The notes under the pieces are model-generated. The model saw only the letters and a list, made by a program, of their open reading frames with translations. It was not told the DNA's origin and did no database searches. From Methanothermobacter thermautotrophicus (GTDB lineage Archaea; Methanobacteriota; Methanobacteria; Methanobacteriales; Methanothermobacteraceae), in contig NZ_QKOF01000003.1 in assembly GCF_014889545.1 (NCBI RefSeq), forward strand, positions 178,010-242,009: DNA of 64,000 bases. Reading direction: 5' to 3'. Below are positions 8,506 to 18,034 of the stretch, one piece after another. Numbering within the stretch: position 1 is the first letter of the stretch; each line of letters opens with the position of its first letter. A program made the translations under genes and the position numbers.

Positions 8506-9519
8506 ATGAGGATATGTCTAATTGGCCTGGGAGCTGTTGGTCAGGGATTCCTCAGGGCCGTGCAGATGAAGGAAGGGTATCTGAGGGAGAGGTATGGCCT
8601 CGATATAAGGTTCACAGGAGTTGCGGATTCATCTGGAGCCCTCCACGACCCGGATGGCCTTGACATTGAAGGTATACTTGGACACAAGAAGGTGGCGGGG
8701 CTGGGGTCACACCCCTCAGGGTATGAGGGGATGACCGGAGAGGAGCTCCTTGATGAGGCTGAATATGACTGCCTGGTGGAGGCGACACCAACAAACATAG
8801 AGGACGGTGAACCCGGCAGGACACTTGTACTTAAGGCCATGGGCGACGGTAAGCACGTTGTAACATCAAACAAGGGGCACCTGGCCCTATTCTACTCTGA
8901 AATCATGGAGGCGGCTTCTGAGGCGGGTGTTGAGTTCATGTTCGAGGCCTCTGTGGGTGGTGCCATGCCCATAATAAACCTTGCAAGGGACACCCTCTCC
9001 TCATGCACCATAGAATCCGTGATAGGTATACTGAACGGCACAACCAACTTCATACTCTCAAGGATGGCCTCTGAGGGATCATCCTACCGGCAGGCCCTAA
9101 TTGAGGCCCAGGAACTTGGTATTGCGGAGACAAACCCTGCACAGGACGTTGAGGGCACTGATGCAGCCTGCAAGGCTGTAATAATCGCCAATTCAATCCT
9201 CAAAAGGCCATGCACCCTCAGGGATGTCAGGGTTGAGGGGATCACCGGGATAACCCAGGGAGCCATTGAACTGGCAGCCCAGGAGGGCTACCTCATAAAA
9301 CTCATTGCAGAGATTTCAGGGGACAGGCTTGAGGTTGGACCCAGGCTCGTCAGGATTGGGTCACCCTACGCCGTGGATGGGACCCTGAACATGGCGACCC
9401 TCAGGACCGACCTTGCAGGTGAGGTGACGGCTGTTGGACGGGGTGCAGGATCCCTTGAGACTGCCTCAGCAATGCTCACTGATACGATAACCATATGGAG
9501 GAGGTCCCACGGCCAGTAA
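8506..9519 (+). CDS. hom: Homoserine dehydrogenase
   Basis: 337 aa from ATG 8506, with AGGTGA (8495-8500) 5 bases upstream; ATG 8500 is an alternative. The Rossmann motif 'GLGAVGQG' is at residues 6-13, followed by the family strings '[12 protein letters not shown]', '[10 protein letters not shown]', 'EASVGGAMP' and 'NGTTNFIL', and '[13 protein letters not shown]' further on. It reduces aspartate semialdehyde to homoserine on the way to threonine and methionine. The short form ends after the catalytic domain without an ACT domain, consistent with a separate ACT protein upstream. Confidence 0.93.
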   Translation: MRICLIGLGAVGQGFLRAVQMKEGYLRERYGLDIRFTGVADSSGALHDPDGLDIEGILGHKKVAGLGSHPSGYEGMTGEELLDEAEYDCLVEATPTNIEDGEPGRTLVLKAMGDGKHVVTSNKGHLALFYSEIMEAASEAGVEFMFEASVGGAMPIINLARDTLSSCTIESVIGILNGTTNFILSRMASEGSSYRQALIEAQELGIAETNPAQDVEGTDAACKAVIIANSILKRPCTLRDVRVEGITGITQGAIELAAQEGYLIKLIAEISGDRLEVGPRLVRIGSPYAVDGTLNMATLRTDLAGEVTAVGRGAGSLETASAMLTDTITIWRRSHGQ

Positions 9520-9573
9520 CTCCTGATGCGGGCTCTCATCAGTCAGGAAATCTAATCCCTTTTAGTGATAACC

Positions 9574-10773
9574 ATGAAGTATGTTATTCTTGTTGGAGAC
9601 GGGATGGCGGATTACCCCCTCGATGAACTGGACGGCAGAACACCCCTGCAGGTGGCAGATAAGCCCAACATGGACCACCTTGCTGGGATTGGTGCATGTG
9701 GCCTCCTCAGGACAGTCCCCGAGGGGATGGAGGCTGGTTCCGATGTCGCAAACCTCAGCATAATGGGCTACGACCCCCGCAGGTACTACACAGGGAGGGG
9801 CCCCCTTGAGGCTGCAAGTATAGGGGTTGAGCTGGGCGATGAGGATGTGGCATTCAGATGCAACCTCATAAACGCCGATGAAAGGATAGTGGACTTCAAT
9901 GCCGGGCACATAGAGACTGCCGAGGCAGCTAGGCTCATAGAAGCCCTCAACAATGAACTTGAAACCAGGGGGAGGTTCTATGCAGGTGTGAGCTACAGGA
10001 ACCTCTTCGTTATAGAGGGGAGGGGCTACACCTCGGTGAGGGTTGAGCCACCCCACGACATCGTCGGGGAGTCTGTGGCCGCACACCTCCCTGCCGGATC
10101 AGAGGAGGCAGACCATATAAGGGAGCTGATGCTGGCATCATCAGACGTACTCAGATCCCATGAGGTTAACCTCAAAAGGGAATCCATGGGCAGAAGACCG
10201 GCCACCATGATCTGGCTCTGGGGACAGGGTTTGAAGCCATCAATGGAGCCCCTCGGTGAAAGGTACGGTCTGAGGGGTGCCACAATAACCGCTGTGGACC
10301 TGATAAAGGGTCTGGGCGTATATGCGGGCCTTGAAAACATCCATGTCCCGGGGGCTACGGGTTACCTGGACACAGATTACAGGGCCAAGGGTAGATACGC
10401 TGCAGGGGCCCTTGAGGAATACGACTTCCTCTACGTCCATGTTGAGGCACCGGATGAGGCAGGGCATGCCGGTGATGCTGAGGAGAAGATAAGGGCCATA
10501 GAGAATATAGACCGCCTGGTCCTCGGCAGGATACTTGATGCCCTCTCAGACCATGAGCACAGGATAGCCGTCCTCCCGGATCACCCCACACCCGTTGAGA
10601 TCAGGACACATGTACCCGACCCGGTACCCTGCATCCTTGCAGGTGACGGCGTGGATGTCGATGGGGTGAGATCATACGATGAATTCACCGTCCGGGAGGG
10701 ATCACTGGGGACATGGGAGGCCCACAGGCTCATTGAAACCATGGTGGATCCGGCGGCCCGGTTAAGGCAATGA
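9574..10773 (+). CDS. apgM: Phosphoglycerate mutase, 2,3-BPG-independent, archaeal type
   Basis: 399 aa from ATG 9574 (GTG 9565 is also in frame). It is an alkaline-phosphatase superfamily enzyme: metal-site 'GDGMAD' at the N-terminus, 'DVANLSIMGYDP' with the phosphorylated Ser, 'GRGPLEAA' and late metal ligands in 'DEAGHAGD' and 'LPDHPTP'. It interconverts 3- and 2-phosphoglycerate in glycolysis and gluconeogenesis. The gene follows hom by 54 bases. Confidence 0.92.
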   Translation: MKYVILVGDGMADYPLDELDGRTPLQVADKPNMDHLAGIGACGLLRTVPEGMEAGSDVANLSIMGYDPRRYYTGRGPLEAASIGVELGDEDVAFRCNLINADERIVDFNAGHIETAEAARLIEALNNELETRGRFYAGVSYRNLFVIEGRGYTSVRVEPPHDIVGESVAAHLPAGSEEADHIRELMLASSDVLRSHEVNLKRESMGRRPATMIWLWGQGLKPSMEPLGERYGLRGATITAVDLIKGLGVYAGLENIHVPGATGYLDTDYRAKGRYAAGALEEYDFLYVHVEAPDEAGHAGDAEEKIRAIENIDRLVLGRILDALSDHEHRIAVLPDHPTPVEIRTHVPDPVPCILAGDGVDVDGVRSYDEFTVREGSLGTWEAHRLIETMVDPAARLRQ

Positions 10774-10789
10774 GTTTTTAACATCCTAC

Positions 10790-10799
10790 TCACATATAT
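10790..10799 (+). promoter_or_regulatory. Probable TATA box of pyrG
   Basis: TCACATATAT-type sequence centred near 10795. At the usual spacing of about 25 bases, transcription would begin around 10820, only a few bases before the first possible codon of pyrG, so the mRNA would have almost no leader. Confidence 0.5.
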
Positions 10800-10824
10800 T
10801 GACCCATCAAACTAATCTGAGGAG

Positions 10825-12426
10825 TTGGTTCATCTGGCCAAGTACATCGTTGTAACGGGAGGAGTTGTAAGCTCTATTGGAAAGGGAATAACAGCAGCAT
10901 CAATAGGCAGGATACTCAGATCATATGGATTATCTGTGACAGCCATAAAGATAGACCCCTACCTTAACTGGGACTCAGGGACCCTCAACCCCTACCAGCA
11001 CGGTGAGGTATTTGTAACCGATGATGGGATGGAAACAGACCTTGACCTGGGCCACTATGAAAGGTTCCTGGACTCTGATCTTCCTGGTGAGGCCAACATA
11101 ACAACCGGGAAGGTCTACATGTCCGTCATAGAGAAGGAGAGGTCAGGAGAATACCTGGGCTCATGTGTACAGATAATACCCCACATAACCGATGAGATAA
11201 AATCAATGATAAGGAGGATCGCTGATAGAAGCAGAGCCGACGTGGTCCTGGTGGAGGTTGGGGGGACCGTTGGTGACATAGAGGGCCAGCCCTTCCTGGA
11301 GGCCCTCAGGCAGCTGAGGAACGAGGAGGGGCATGAGAATGTCATGTTCGTCCATGTGACCTACGTCCCATATCTGAGGGCTGCCGGCGAATTTAAGACC
11401 AAGCCGACACAGCACAGTACAAAGGAGCTCAGGAGTACAGGTATAAACCCTGATATGATCATCTGCCGGAGCGAGATGCCCATAGACTCCTCACTCAAAA
11501 AGAAGATAGCACACTTCTGTGACGTTGAGGAGGAGGCCGTTGTCAACGCCCCCGATGCATCATCAATCTATGAGGTTCCACTGGTCCTCGACAGTGAGAA
11601 TGTCGGGGAGTACATAGTGCGCAGGATAGAGCTTGATGTGGATGGCGGGGCAGACCTCAGTGAATGGGCAGGGATAGTTGAGTCCCTCATGGTGGAGGAG
11701 CCTGTGGTTACCGTTGGAATAGTCGGCAAGTACGTGGAGCTTGAGGATTCATACATAAGTATAAGGGAGGCCCTCAAACATGCAGCGGCACACCTACGGG
11801 TAAGGGTTGATATTGAGTGGATAAGTGCCGATGATGCAGTAAATGAGGAGGACCTTTCTCGTCTTGACTCCATACTCATCCCCGGTGGATTTGGTGAGAG
11901 GGGAATTGCAGGAAAACTTGAGGCCGTCAGGTTCGCCCTTGAGAACAGGGTGCCGGTCTTCGGCATATGCCTGGGCATGCAGTGCATGGTCATAGAGTTC
12001 GCAAGGATGAAGGGCATGGAGGGGGCCAACAGCACAGAGTTCGACCCGGAAACCCCATACCCCGTCATAGACATGATGGAGGAGCAGAAGAGGATAAAGA
12101 ACATGGGGGGCACCATGCGCCTCGGCTCCTACCAGTGCAGGATAATGAAGGGTACACTGGCACATGAGGCCTACGGCACCGAACTCGTAAGTGAGAGGCA
12201 CAGGCACAGGTTCGAACTCAACAACGAGTTCAGGGGGGAACTCGAGGAGAAGGGCCTTATCATATCAGGGACATCCCCGGACAACTTCCTCGTGGAGATG
12301 GTTGAGATCGAGGACCACCCATGGTTCCTGGGATGCCAGTTCCACCCAGAGTTCAGGTCAAGGCCAAACAGGGCCCATCCACTCTTTGTATCATTCCTCA
12401 GGGCAGCCCTTGAGGGGAGCCGTTAA
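10825..12426 (+). CDS. pyrG: CTP synthase
   Basis: 533 aa. The N-terminal synthetase domain has '[18 protein letters not shown]' (P-loop) and '[20 protein letters not shown]'. The C-terminal class I glutaminase domain has the Cys nucleophile in 'GICLGMQC' (~381) and His/Glu in 'FHPEF'. It makes CTP from UTP, ATP and glutamine. No ATG or GTG is available: an in-frame TAA at 10813 leaves only TTG 10825 (abutting GAGGAG) or CTG 10834 (9 bases after it). TTG is annotated, but the start is uncertain. Confidence 0.95.
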   Translation: MVHLAKYIVVTGGVVSSIGKGITAASIGRILRSYGLSVTAIKIDPYLNWDSGTLNPYQHGEVFVTDDGMETDLDLGHYERFLDSDLPGEANITTGKVYMSVIEKERSGEYLGSCVQIIPHITDEIKSMIRRIADRSRADVVLVEVGGTVGDIEGQPFLEALRQLRNEEGHENVMFVHVTYVPYLRAAGEFKTKPTQHSTKELRSTGINPDMIICRSEMPIDSSLKKKIAHFCDVEEEAVVNAPDASSIYEVPLVLDSENVGEYIVRRIELDVDGGADLSEWAGIVESLMVEEPVVTVGIVGKYVELEDSYISIREALKHAAAHLRVRVDIEWISADDAVNEEDLSRLDSILIPGGFGERGIAGKLEAVRFALENRVPVFGICLGMQCMVIEFARMKGMEGANSTEFDPETPYPVIDMMEEQKRIKNMGGTMRLGSYQCRIMKGTLAHEAYGTELVSERHRHRFELNNEFRGELEEKGLIISGTSPDNFLVEMVEIEDHPWFLGCQFHPEFRSRPNRAHPLFVSFLRAALEGSR

Positions 12427-12510
12427 TATCCACTGAACATTTTTTATTGAAATAGTTGCGCGGGAATATTAAAGCCGCCAAAACTTTTTTTTCAGGCACA
12501 TTGAAGTTCT

Positions 12511-14595
12511 CTACTTCTCCCTGACCCTCCTTGGCTCCCATACAGTTACATCACCACTCCTCATGACAGCCCTGAAAACACCACCACCGTCACCCAGGAG
12601 CACCAGCCTGGTGAACATGGAATCCTCATACCTGCGCTCCAGGACAACGGTGCGGTTCCTGTCATAGAGTACGAATGCCACCAGGTCCCCATCAGGGTCG
12701 CCATTCACCCTCCTGATACCACCATCCACGAGGTAAAGGCCCGAAACCTTCAGGCCATTGAAGGTCACCCTCTCCCCATCCCAGAACAGCCCATCACTGC
12801 TTCTAAGGGGCCATCCCTGGATTATACCACCTGTGGAGTACACTGGTTCCCTGGTTTTTCCTGTGAAGTTCCAGTTACCATAATAGAATATCCAGTACCC
12901 CTTATCGATGAGGCGATCATAGGTTACGAGGACGTAGCCGGAGCTCCTGCTAAGGGTTGAGGCGACTCTGCTGGCAGCACTCCAATCAAGGCCCCTGCCC
13001 TTGAGGTAAGCTTCCCTTGAAGGACCATCAACAGCCATTGCGTCTCTCAGCATGACTGCAGAGCCAGCTGGATCCCCAGTGGCGTTCAGTATCTCAAGGT
13101 AGGCTTCATCACCTGATGATGCCATCATGGAGAGTATCTCATCTGCCAGATAGGGATCCGTGGTTGCAAGGGCCCTGTCCTGCCAGTACTCCCTGTAGAC
13201 CCCGGGCACACGGGGGTCAAGGGGGTACCCTGGCCCTCTCCTCGCCAGAGTTTCAATGTAGGCCAGCCTGCCATCGAAGTTCACTGGTCTGTGGGCCATG
13301 AATGCAAAGAAGTGTCCGTGGACCCAGTTACAGATCACCACAGTATCAGGGGGGGTCTCATCCCTTATGTAGGCTGCAGCATCAAGCAGGCCGTCATCCA
13401 CCCTGGGGTGGAGGGCGCTGTACTGACCCAGACAGATAATGAGGGAGGGAAGTACAACCATGATGGCGACGGCAAACTGGAGGCTCCTCCGGAATTCAGG
13501 TGCTGGGGAGGAAACCCTCAGATCTGCCAGGAAGAGGGCTGATGTTATGAGTAGAGGTGCGGTGAGTAACTCAGAGAACCTTATACCCCACAGGAGGGAC
13601 ATGGCGCCTGTGATGGTCCAGAGGATGGTGGCAGGGAGGACAATGCTTTCCCTCCAGTCACGGAGGAGGGGCCTGAAACCCGCCAGGCCCGCCAGGAGGA
13701 GTCCTGGTCCAAGGGCCATCACCACATCCTCAAAACCTGGCCTCTGTAGCTCTGTTATGGTAACATAGGGGTTAGGGAAGGGATGTGCCGTTGCCATGGG
13801 TATCTTCATCAAGCCCAATGGTATGGATGGGATGGCCAGGGGATCCAGGAGCACAATGAGAAGGGTGGATGTGAGGAGGAATATGATGGGCTCCCTTCTA
13901 TGGTAGATTATTGCGTGGAGTATCACAGCAAGTATCATGAGTGAGTAGATGATCTGCCATCCATTCCAGGCAGTGGAGAATACCGCCATTAGGGCACCTG
14001 AGAGTACGGCCATCCTCCAGTCCCCATCCCTGAGGGAGAGGTGGAGTGTTAACAGGACTGCAAGGGGGAGGAGGAGGTTGAACATGTCGGTGTCATAGAA
14101 ACCAGGGACGGTCCTCATGAAGTAGAAGGGTGCTGCAGTGGCAAGGAGGCCTGCTGTGGTGGCTGATACGTCATCACAGTCAAGGGACCTTGCAACTGCA
14201 AAGACAGCGACCCCTGTGAGGGGTGCAATGATGGCTGGAAGCCAGAATGCGGTGTCGGTGAGCCCTGGAAGTAACCAGGTAAATAGCAGGTAAAGGGTGA
14301 CGGTGAGGTAGGGGAGCAAAGGGGGGTAATCGAGGGGGACCCCGGGAGGGTAATAGGAGTACCTGTCCCACCCACCCTCTGAGAGTTCACCCTCATTTAA
14401 GAGGTTGCTGGCGAGCCTGAGGTTGTAGTAGGAGTCCATATCATACATGAGGGGCTGGGAGTGGGCCTCGCTGTATACACCCGCTGCATGCACGGTACCG
14501 GCCCTAAGGGCGAAACCTGAAGCGAATATCAGGAGCATCAGTAAAACAGCCTTCCTGTCTGCTCCACCAAACCATTCCCTGATACTGAAGGACAA
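12511..14595 (-). CDS. STT3/AglB-related oligosaccharyltransferase-like membrane protein
   Basis: 694 aa from TTG 14595, with a GGGGATGTGAT ribosome site 9-10 bases upstream; the next Met lies inside the first membrane helix. About a dozen membrane helices follow, then a soluble C-terminal domain from about residue 400. The first-loop acidic motif 'DMDSYYN' (~52) and 'FYDTDMFN' (~166) resemble the metal- and lipid-sugar-binding DxD motifs of STT3. The acceptor motif WWDYG appears here as 'NWVHG', so the Asp that contacts the sequon is missing. It probably transfers glycans to surface proteins or sugars to another acceptor; it lies next to a block of exported, sequon-rich proteins. Confidence 0.75.
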   Translation of the reverse strand: MSFSIREWFGGADRKAVLLMLLIFASGFALRAGTVHAAGVYSEAHSQPLMYDMDSYYNLRLASNLLNEGELSEGGWDRYSYYPPGVPLDYPPLLPYLTVTLYLLFTWLLPGLTDTAFWLPAIIAPLTGVAVFAVARSLDCDDVSATTAGLLATAAPFYFMRTVPGFYDTDMFNLLLPLAVLLTLHLSLRDGDWRMAVLSGALMAVFSTAWNGWQIIYSLMILAVILHAIIYHRREPIIFLLTSTLLIVLLDPLAIPSIPLGLMKIPMATAHPFPNPYVTITELQRPGFEDVVMALGPGLLLAGLAGFRPLLRDWRESIVLPATILWTITGAMSLLWGIRFSELLTAPLLITSALFLADLRVSSPAPEFRRSLQFAVAIMVVLPSLIICLGQYSALHPRVDDGLLDAAAYIRDETPPDTVVICNWVHGHFFAFMAHRPVNFDGRLAYIETLARRGPGYPLDPRVPGVYREYWQDRALATTDPYLADEILSMMASSGDEAYLEILNATGDPAGSAVMLRDAMAVDGPSREAYLKGRGLDWSAASRVASTLSRSSGYVLVTYDRLIDKGYWIFYYGNWNFTGKTREPVYSTGGIIQGWPLRSSDGLFWDGERVTFNGLKVSGLYLVDGGIRRVNGDPDGDLVAFVLYDRNRTVVLERRYEDSMFTRLVLLGDGGGVFRAVMRSGDVTVWEPRRVREK

Positions 14596-14844
14596 GATTA
14601 ATCACATCCCCAACTTTAGACCTTTAATGATAAATCTCTGATCTGGAGTTAATATGCTTATCAGTGCTGCAAAGTTTCAGTGACCATATTCGATGTCCCT
14701 TCACTCTGCACAGCTCTGCAGTGTTCAAGTCATGTCGTGCTGCAGGCAGATCAACCACAAAAACTTAAATAGACGGCACGTAGAATTATTAATAAATCAT
14801 GATTTTCTGTAATATCCATCTCTAAGCTTCAAGGAGTGATATTA

Positions 14845-15993
14845 ATGGTTATAGAGTTAATCTCGGTATTCATAGCACTTCTGGCATGTTTATATGCCTC
14901 CTACAGCGATATAAAGAGGGGTATCATACCCAATCGCCTGACCTTTCCTGTTATTGGTCTCGGTCTTCTCCTGAATGGTATCAGGGCCTTCATGGAATCG
15001 GATCCCTGGATATTCATCTACACAGCCATCTTCACCGCAGGTATATTTGCACTGGGATACATCCTCTGGAGGATGGGGGCCTGGGCCGGTGGTGATGTGA
15101 AGCTCTTCACGGCAGTCACAGCCCTCATACCCTTCCAGCCGTCACTGGTAAGTTACAGCTTCCTTGGAGTGGCCCTCCCTGTAACAGCATCATATCCATT
15201 CCCCCTCACGGTCATAATAAACAGTATACTGGCGCTCCTCCCCTTCCTGCTGGTCTACGTGTTCTTCATAATCTACACATCCAGGAGGGATCTCATGGAT
15301 GAGTTCATGGAGCCACTCCGCCAGTACAGAACCAGCATGGTCCTGGCCCTCGTTATAACATCAGCAGTGACCCTGACATTCATCATAACAGACTTCCTCC
15401 CATTCCAGATCATAGTACTGTCCCTGATACTGGTCTACCTCCTCACAATGGTCATCTCACGCCTCCCATCAAGGGTTAAGGCTGTTATGGTGTCGGCGAT
15501 ACTCGTCTACTCACTCTACAGGAACTTTGAGTTAACAGTTAGTGGAGTTGTAATCCTCTGGGTCTCCATAACGGTTATACAGCTCATAAGGAAGCTTCTA
15601 ACATCCATCACGAGGGAGGCCCTCCAGGATACAGTGAGTGCTGATGAGCTGAAGGAGGGCATGATACTGGCAAGCACCCTCTACAGGAGGGGTGATGAAT
15701 ATTACTTTGATGACACCTCACTCCTGGACAGGTTCAGGACAGTTGCAAGGACCGGCGATGTATCCGCCCTGACCTACAGGGGTGAACCCGTGGTCTCTGC
15801 CATGGCAGCTGGCCTGAGGGGTGAGGAGATTGAAACCCTCAGGGAACTGGTGGCACAGGGAAAGATAAGGGATGAGTTCAGGATAAGGCGTGGCATGCCC
15901 TTTGCCCCAGCAATCCTCATAGGCCTTATGGTTTCACTCCTCATAGGGGATCTTGCGGTGATACTCTTCAGGTTATTTGACATGATATTCTAG
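14845..15993 (+). CDS. eppA: Class III prepilin peptidase (EppA-like, aspartic type IV prepilin peptidase)
   Basis: 382 aa from ATG 14845, behind AAGGAGTGAT. The two aspartates of the A24 peptidase family are visible: 'YSDIKRGIIPN' (~23) and 'GGDVKLF' (~89). The core is a six-helix membrane domain, followed by an extra soluble part (~255-350) and a final helix. EppA in methanogens removes the leader of proteins with class III signals (charged-Gly then Gln-x-Ser-x-Glu). The genes downstream encode several such substrates, which strengthens the EppA call over a general prepilin peptidase. A TATA-like AACTTAAATA lies at ~14762-14771. Confidence 0.85.
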   Translation: MVIELISVFIALLACLYASYSDIKRGIIPNRLTFPVIGLGLLLNGIRAFMESDPWIFIYTAIFTAGIFALGYILWRMGAWAGGDVKLFTAVTALIPFQPSLVSYSFLGVALPVTASYPFPLTVIINSILALLPFLLVYVFFIIYTSRRDLMDEFMEPLRQYRTSMVLALVITSAVTLTFIITDFLPFQIIVLSLILVYLLTMVISRLPSRVKAVMVSAILVYSLYRNFELTVSGVVILWVSITVIQLIRKLLTSITREALQDTVSADELKEGMILASTLYRRGDEYYFDDTSLLDRFRTVARTGDVSALTYRGEPVVSAMAAGLRGEEIETLRELVAQGKIRDEFRIRRGMPFAPAILIGLMVSLLIGDLAVILFRLFDMIF

Positions 15994-16106
15994 GTGGCTA
16001 TTGTACTGGGGGGACTCCATGAGGTGTTCACCAAGGTTAACCGGGTACTCCCCGTAAGGAGCCCCACCCGGCTCTTCGCCAAATATATAAGTGTAGGCCT
16101 ACAGAA

Positions 16107-16116
16107 TTTATATAGA
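16107..16116 (+). promoter_or_regulatory. TATA box of the class III pilin gene
   Basis: ATTTATATAG lies 21 bases before the ATG at 16137. Transcription would start near 16135, giving a very short leader or leaderless message, although AAGGTGAT (16125-16132) is also present. Confidence 0.5.
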
Positions 16117-16136
16117 GATGTTGAAAGGTGATCTGC

Positions 16137-16568
16137 ATGGATAGCAGGGGACAGGTATCCCTTGAGTACCTTCTGCTCATACTGGTTGTCCTCATCGTCC
16201 TTGGAGGAGTAACTATACCCCTCATAGGGAGTTCAATCGAGGCAAGCACGGATGTTTCAAGGGCATCGGATGCCAAGGTGGCTGTTCAGACCATTGCAAA
16301 TGCAGCTGACATAGTATACGCCAACGGCCCCGGAGCAAAGAGGACGGTGAGCTTCTATATACCTGTTAACGGGGTCATTATCACTGGCAATAACAGCGTG
16401 ATCTTCACAGTTACCTACAGTAACGGCACACAGTCAAATATAAACGCATCGACACAGTACAACCTCACTTCACAGTCCGTGAATGTGCAGAGGGGATGGT
16501 ACACGGCTGTGGTATACTGGCCACTGAATTCAACCACCGTTATTGTGACGAACATAACAAGGAAGTAG
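16137..16568 (+). CDS. Class III signal-peptide pilin-like protein
   Basis: 143 aa from ATG 16137. The N-terminus 'MDSRGQVSLEYLLLILVV' is a textbook class III prepilin signal: a short basic leader, cleavage before Gln, Glu at +5, then one hydrophobic helix. The rest is beta-rich and Asn/Thr-rich, with several N-glycosylation sequons (for example in 'NNSVIF', 'YSNGTQ', 'NLTS'). EppA, encoded just upstream, is the likely processing enzyme. It is expected to be a surface pilin or pseudopilin. It is followed at 9 bases by the next gene. Confidence 0.85.
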   Translation: MDSRGQVSLEYLLLILVVLIVLGGVTIPLIGSSIEASTDVSRASDAKVAVQTIANAADIVYANGPGAKRTVSFYIPVNGVIITGNNSVIFTVTYSNGTQSNINASTQYNLTSQSVNVQRGWYTAVVYWPLNSTTVIVTNITRK

Positions 16569-16576
16569 GTGATGTG

Positions 16577-17467
16577 ATGGGCTTCTTCTCAAGACTCGGC
16601 AGTGCAGTGATAGCTCTATTCAACCTCATGGGAACCGCCATATTTGAAATTGTAAGGCTCCCTGGCAGGATGAGGAGGGCGGCCTCAGGGCTCCGCGAGG
16701 GAATCTCCGGGGTTGAGGTGGATGAGATACGGGAGAAACTTCATGATAGAACAAGGAAGATAGGGGAGCACATACCCTCACAGCACGATAATGAGGTCCG
16801 TGAGATCCTTGAGGAGGCGCAGAGCCATGACATCAGGATACCTGAGGATGACGCGCCCATAATTATCAGGACACAGCGATTTGACCCGGCAGAGAAGGAG
16901 AGCGCTGTCCTTAAACTGCAGATCGCAGCCTCTCTATTCATAGTCATATCCATAGTCTATGTCTTCAACTTCATATCGATTCTGGTGTTCCTCCCGGCAG
17001 CCGTTCTCCTGATAGCCCTACTCCTCTACATACTCTACAGGCAGATAAGGGTCATGTACCCCGGGGACTTCGAGGCCTACAGGGACTTCTTCCTCATGTA
17101 CGTGGCTGTTGGAGTGGTTATAATCCTTGTATCAGGCAACTCGGCCCTTACAATGGCATTCCCATTCGTATTCTTCCCTGCCCTCACAACACTCCTCTTC
17201 GCCGTGATTGCAGTTGCAGCGGTCTTCCTTATATTCAGGGTCAGATATGTGCGTGACTACACCTTCGGTGAGGTTATAGATGTGGGTGAGAACACATCCT
17301 ATGTACGTGTCGACTATGATATAAGGAGCAACGTCAAGCCAGATGTCTACATAGTTGAGAATAATGGCTTCAAGGTTGAGGTCCATGACACCGTGAAGCT
17401 TGCAGTTGAGGGTTCGATAATGAGCATGAGGGGTAACAGGCCCGTTAGGATAATAGGGATTGAGTGA
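16577..17467 (+). CDS. Multi-helix membrane protein (DUF2101-like)
   Basis: 296 aa from ATG 16577, with AGGTGATG upstream. Order: an amphipathic/helical cytoplasmic N-terminus of about 115 residues, four to five membrane helices (~118-235), then a small beta domain (~240-296, 'EVIDVGENTSYVRVDYD') resembling an OB or NfeD-type end. I recall similar proteins being filed as DUF2101 in Methanobacteriales, without a known function. Its place inside the pilin/EppA block suggests a membrane part of the same assembly. There are no ATPase motifs. Confidence 0.65.
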   Translation: MGFFSRLGSAVIALFNLMGTAIFEIVRLPGRMRRAASGLREGISGVEVDEIREKLHDRTRKIGEHIPSQHDNEVREILEEAQSHDIRIPEDDAPIIIRTQRFDPAEKESAVLKLQIAASLFIVISIVYVFNFISILVFLPAAVLLIALLLYILYRQIRVMYPGDFEAYRDFFLMYVAVGVVIILVSGNSALTMAFPFVFFPALTTLLFAVIAVAAVFLIFRVRYVRDYTFGEVIDVGENTSYVRVDYDIRSNVKPDVYIVENNGFKVEVHDTVKLAVEGSIMSMRGNRPVRIIGIE

Positions 17468-17528
17468 GTTAAACCCCTGATAGGTTCATTATTTTTTTTT
17501 TTTGGATAATAGGGGTTGAGTGAGTTAA
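17448..17528 (+). repeat. Direct repeat of the gene end, around a T-tract
   Basis: A 25-base unit beginning GGATAATAGGG and ending GAGTGAGTTAA occurs at 17448-17472, covering the stop region of the upstream gene, and again at 17504-17528, with one mismatch. A run of 12 T lies between them. This looks like a short tandem duplication spanning the terminator. Confidence 0.8.
17492..17503 (+). terminator. T-tract terminator of the 16137-17467 operon
   Basis: Twelve consecutive T on the plus strand, 25 bases after the stop codon. Archaeal RNA polymerase terminates at such tracts without needing a hairpin. It also separates this operon from the convergent gene on the other strand. Confidence 0.7.
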
Positions 17529-17563
17529 GTCCCGCCCATCATTATTCATTTCTGAATCCAGAA

Positions 17564-17947
17564 CTATATCTGGACTGTGTATGTCCTGTCGCCGAGCCTC
17601 ACCGTGGTGCTGTTAACCGGCCTCACACCGTTGACGGTAAGGAGAGACTCTACTGTCCTGTTTATGACAAGGGCACGGTACTCTGCCGGTATCTGTCCAT
17701 CAAAGGAGATCCTTATCAACCGGCTGTTCCCGCCGGTGATGTTTATGCCTGTAACCCTCATTGGCTTCACTGATACATTGGTATAGGCTATCTCGGATAT
17801 GGCCCCGGTTGCCCCCTCCCTGGCAGCGGCTGCTATGCTGTTCTCCTGTGACTGGGGACCGGCGATGGATGAGAAAGCCAGTACGATTATCAGTATGAAT
17901 GAAACGATCAAAAGAAACTCCGCTGAGATCTGTCCCCTTGAGTCCAT
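17564..17947 (-). CDS. Class III signal-peptide pilin-like protein
   Basis: 127 aa from ATG 17947, with GGAGGAGG a few bases upstream; the longer open frame lacks a ribosome site. The N-terminus 'MDSRGQISAEFLLIVSFI' is a class III prepilin signal (Gly before Gln, Glu at +5). The mature part is beta-rich with Asn sequons ('TNVSV', 'NITGG', 'VNRTV' type). It is convergent with the DUF2101-like gene and divergent from the next large exported protein. Probably a minor pilin processed by EppA. Confidence 0.82.
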   Translation of the reverse strand: MDSRGQISAEFLLIVSFILIIVLAFSSIAGPQSQENSIAAAAREGATGAISEIAYTNVSVKPMRVTGINITGGNSRLIRISFDGQIPAEYRALVINRTVESLLTVNGVRPVNSTTVRLGDRTYTVQI

Positions 17948-17978
17948 GATACCTCCTCCAGTTGATATATGGACAAAG

Positions 17979-17990
17979 AAATATATAATA
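17979..17990. promoter_or_regulatory. Near-symmetric TATA element between divergent pilin genes
   Basis: AAATATATAATA reads as a TATA box on both strands. On the plus strand it predicts transcription near 18010, ahead of GGAAGGGGAT and TTG 18035. On the minus strand it predicts a start near 17960, ahead of the pilin at 17947. One element may serve both genes; a second TATA-like stretch for the minus strand lies at ~18003-18016. Confidence 0.45.
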
Positions 17991-18034
17991 GTAGTTACTG
18001 GGATAGATATATCCATAAAAGGAAGGGGATAACC

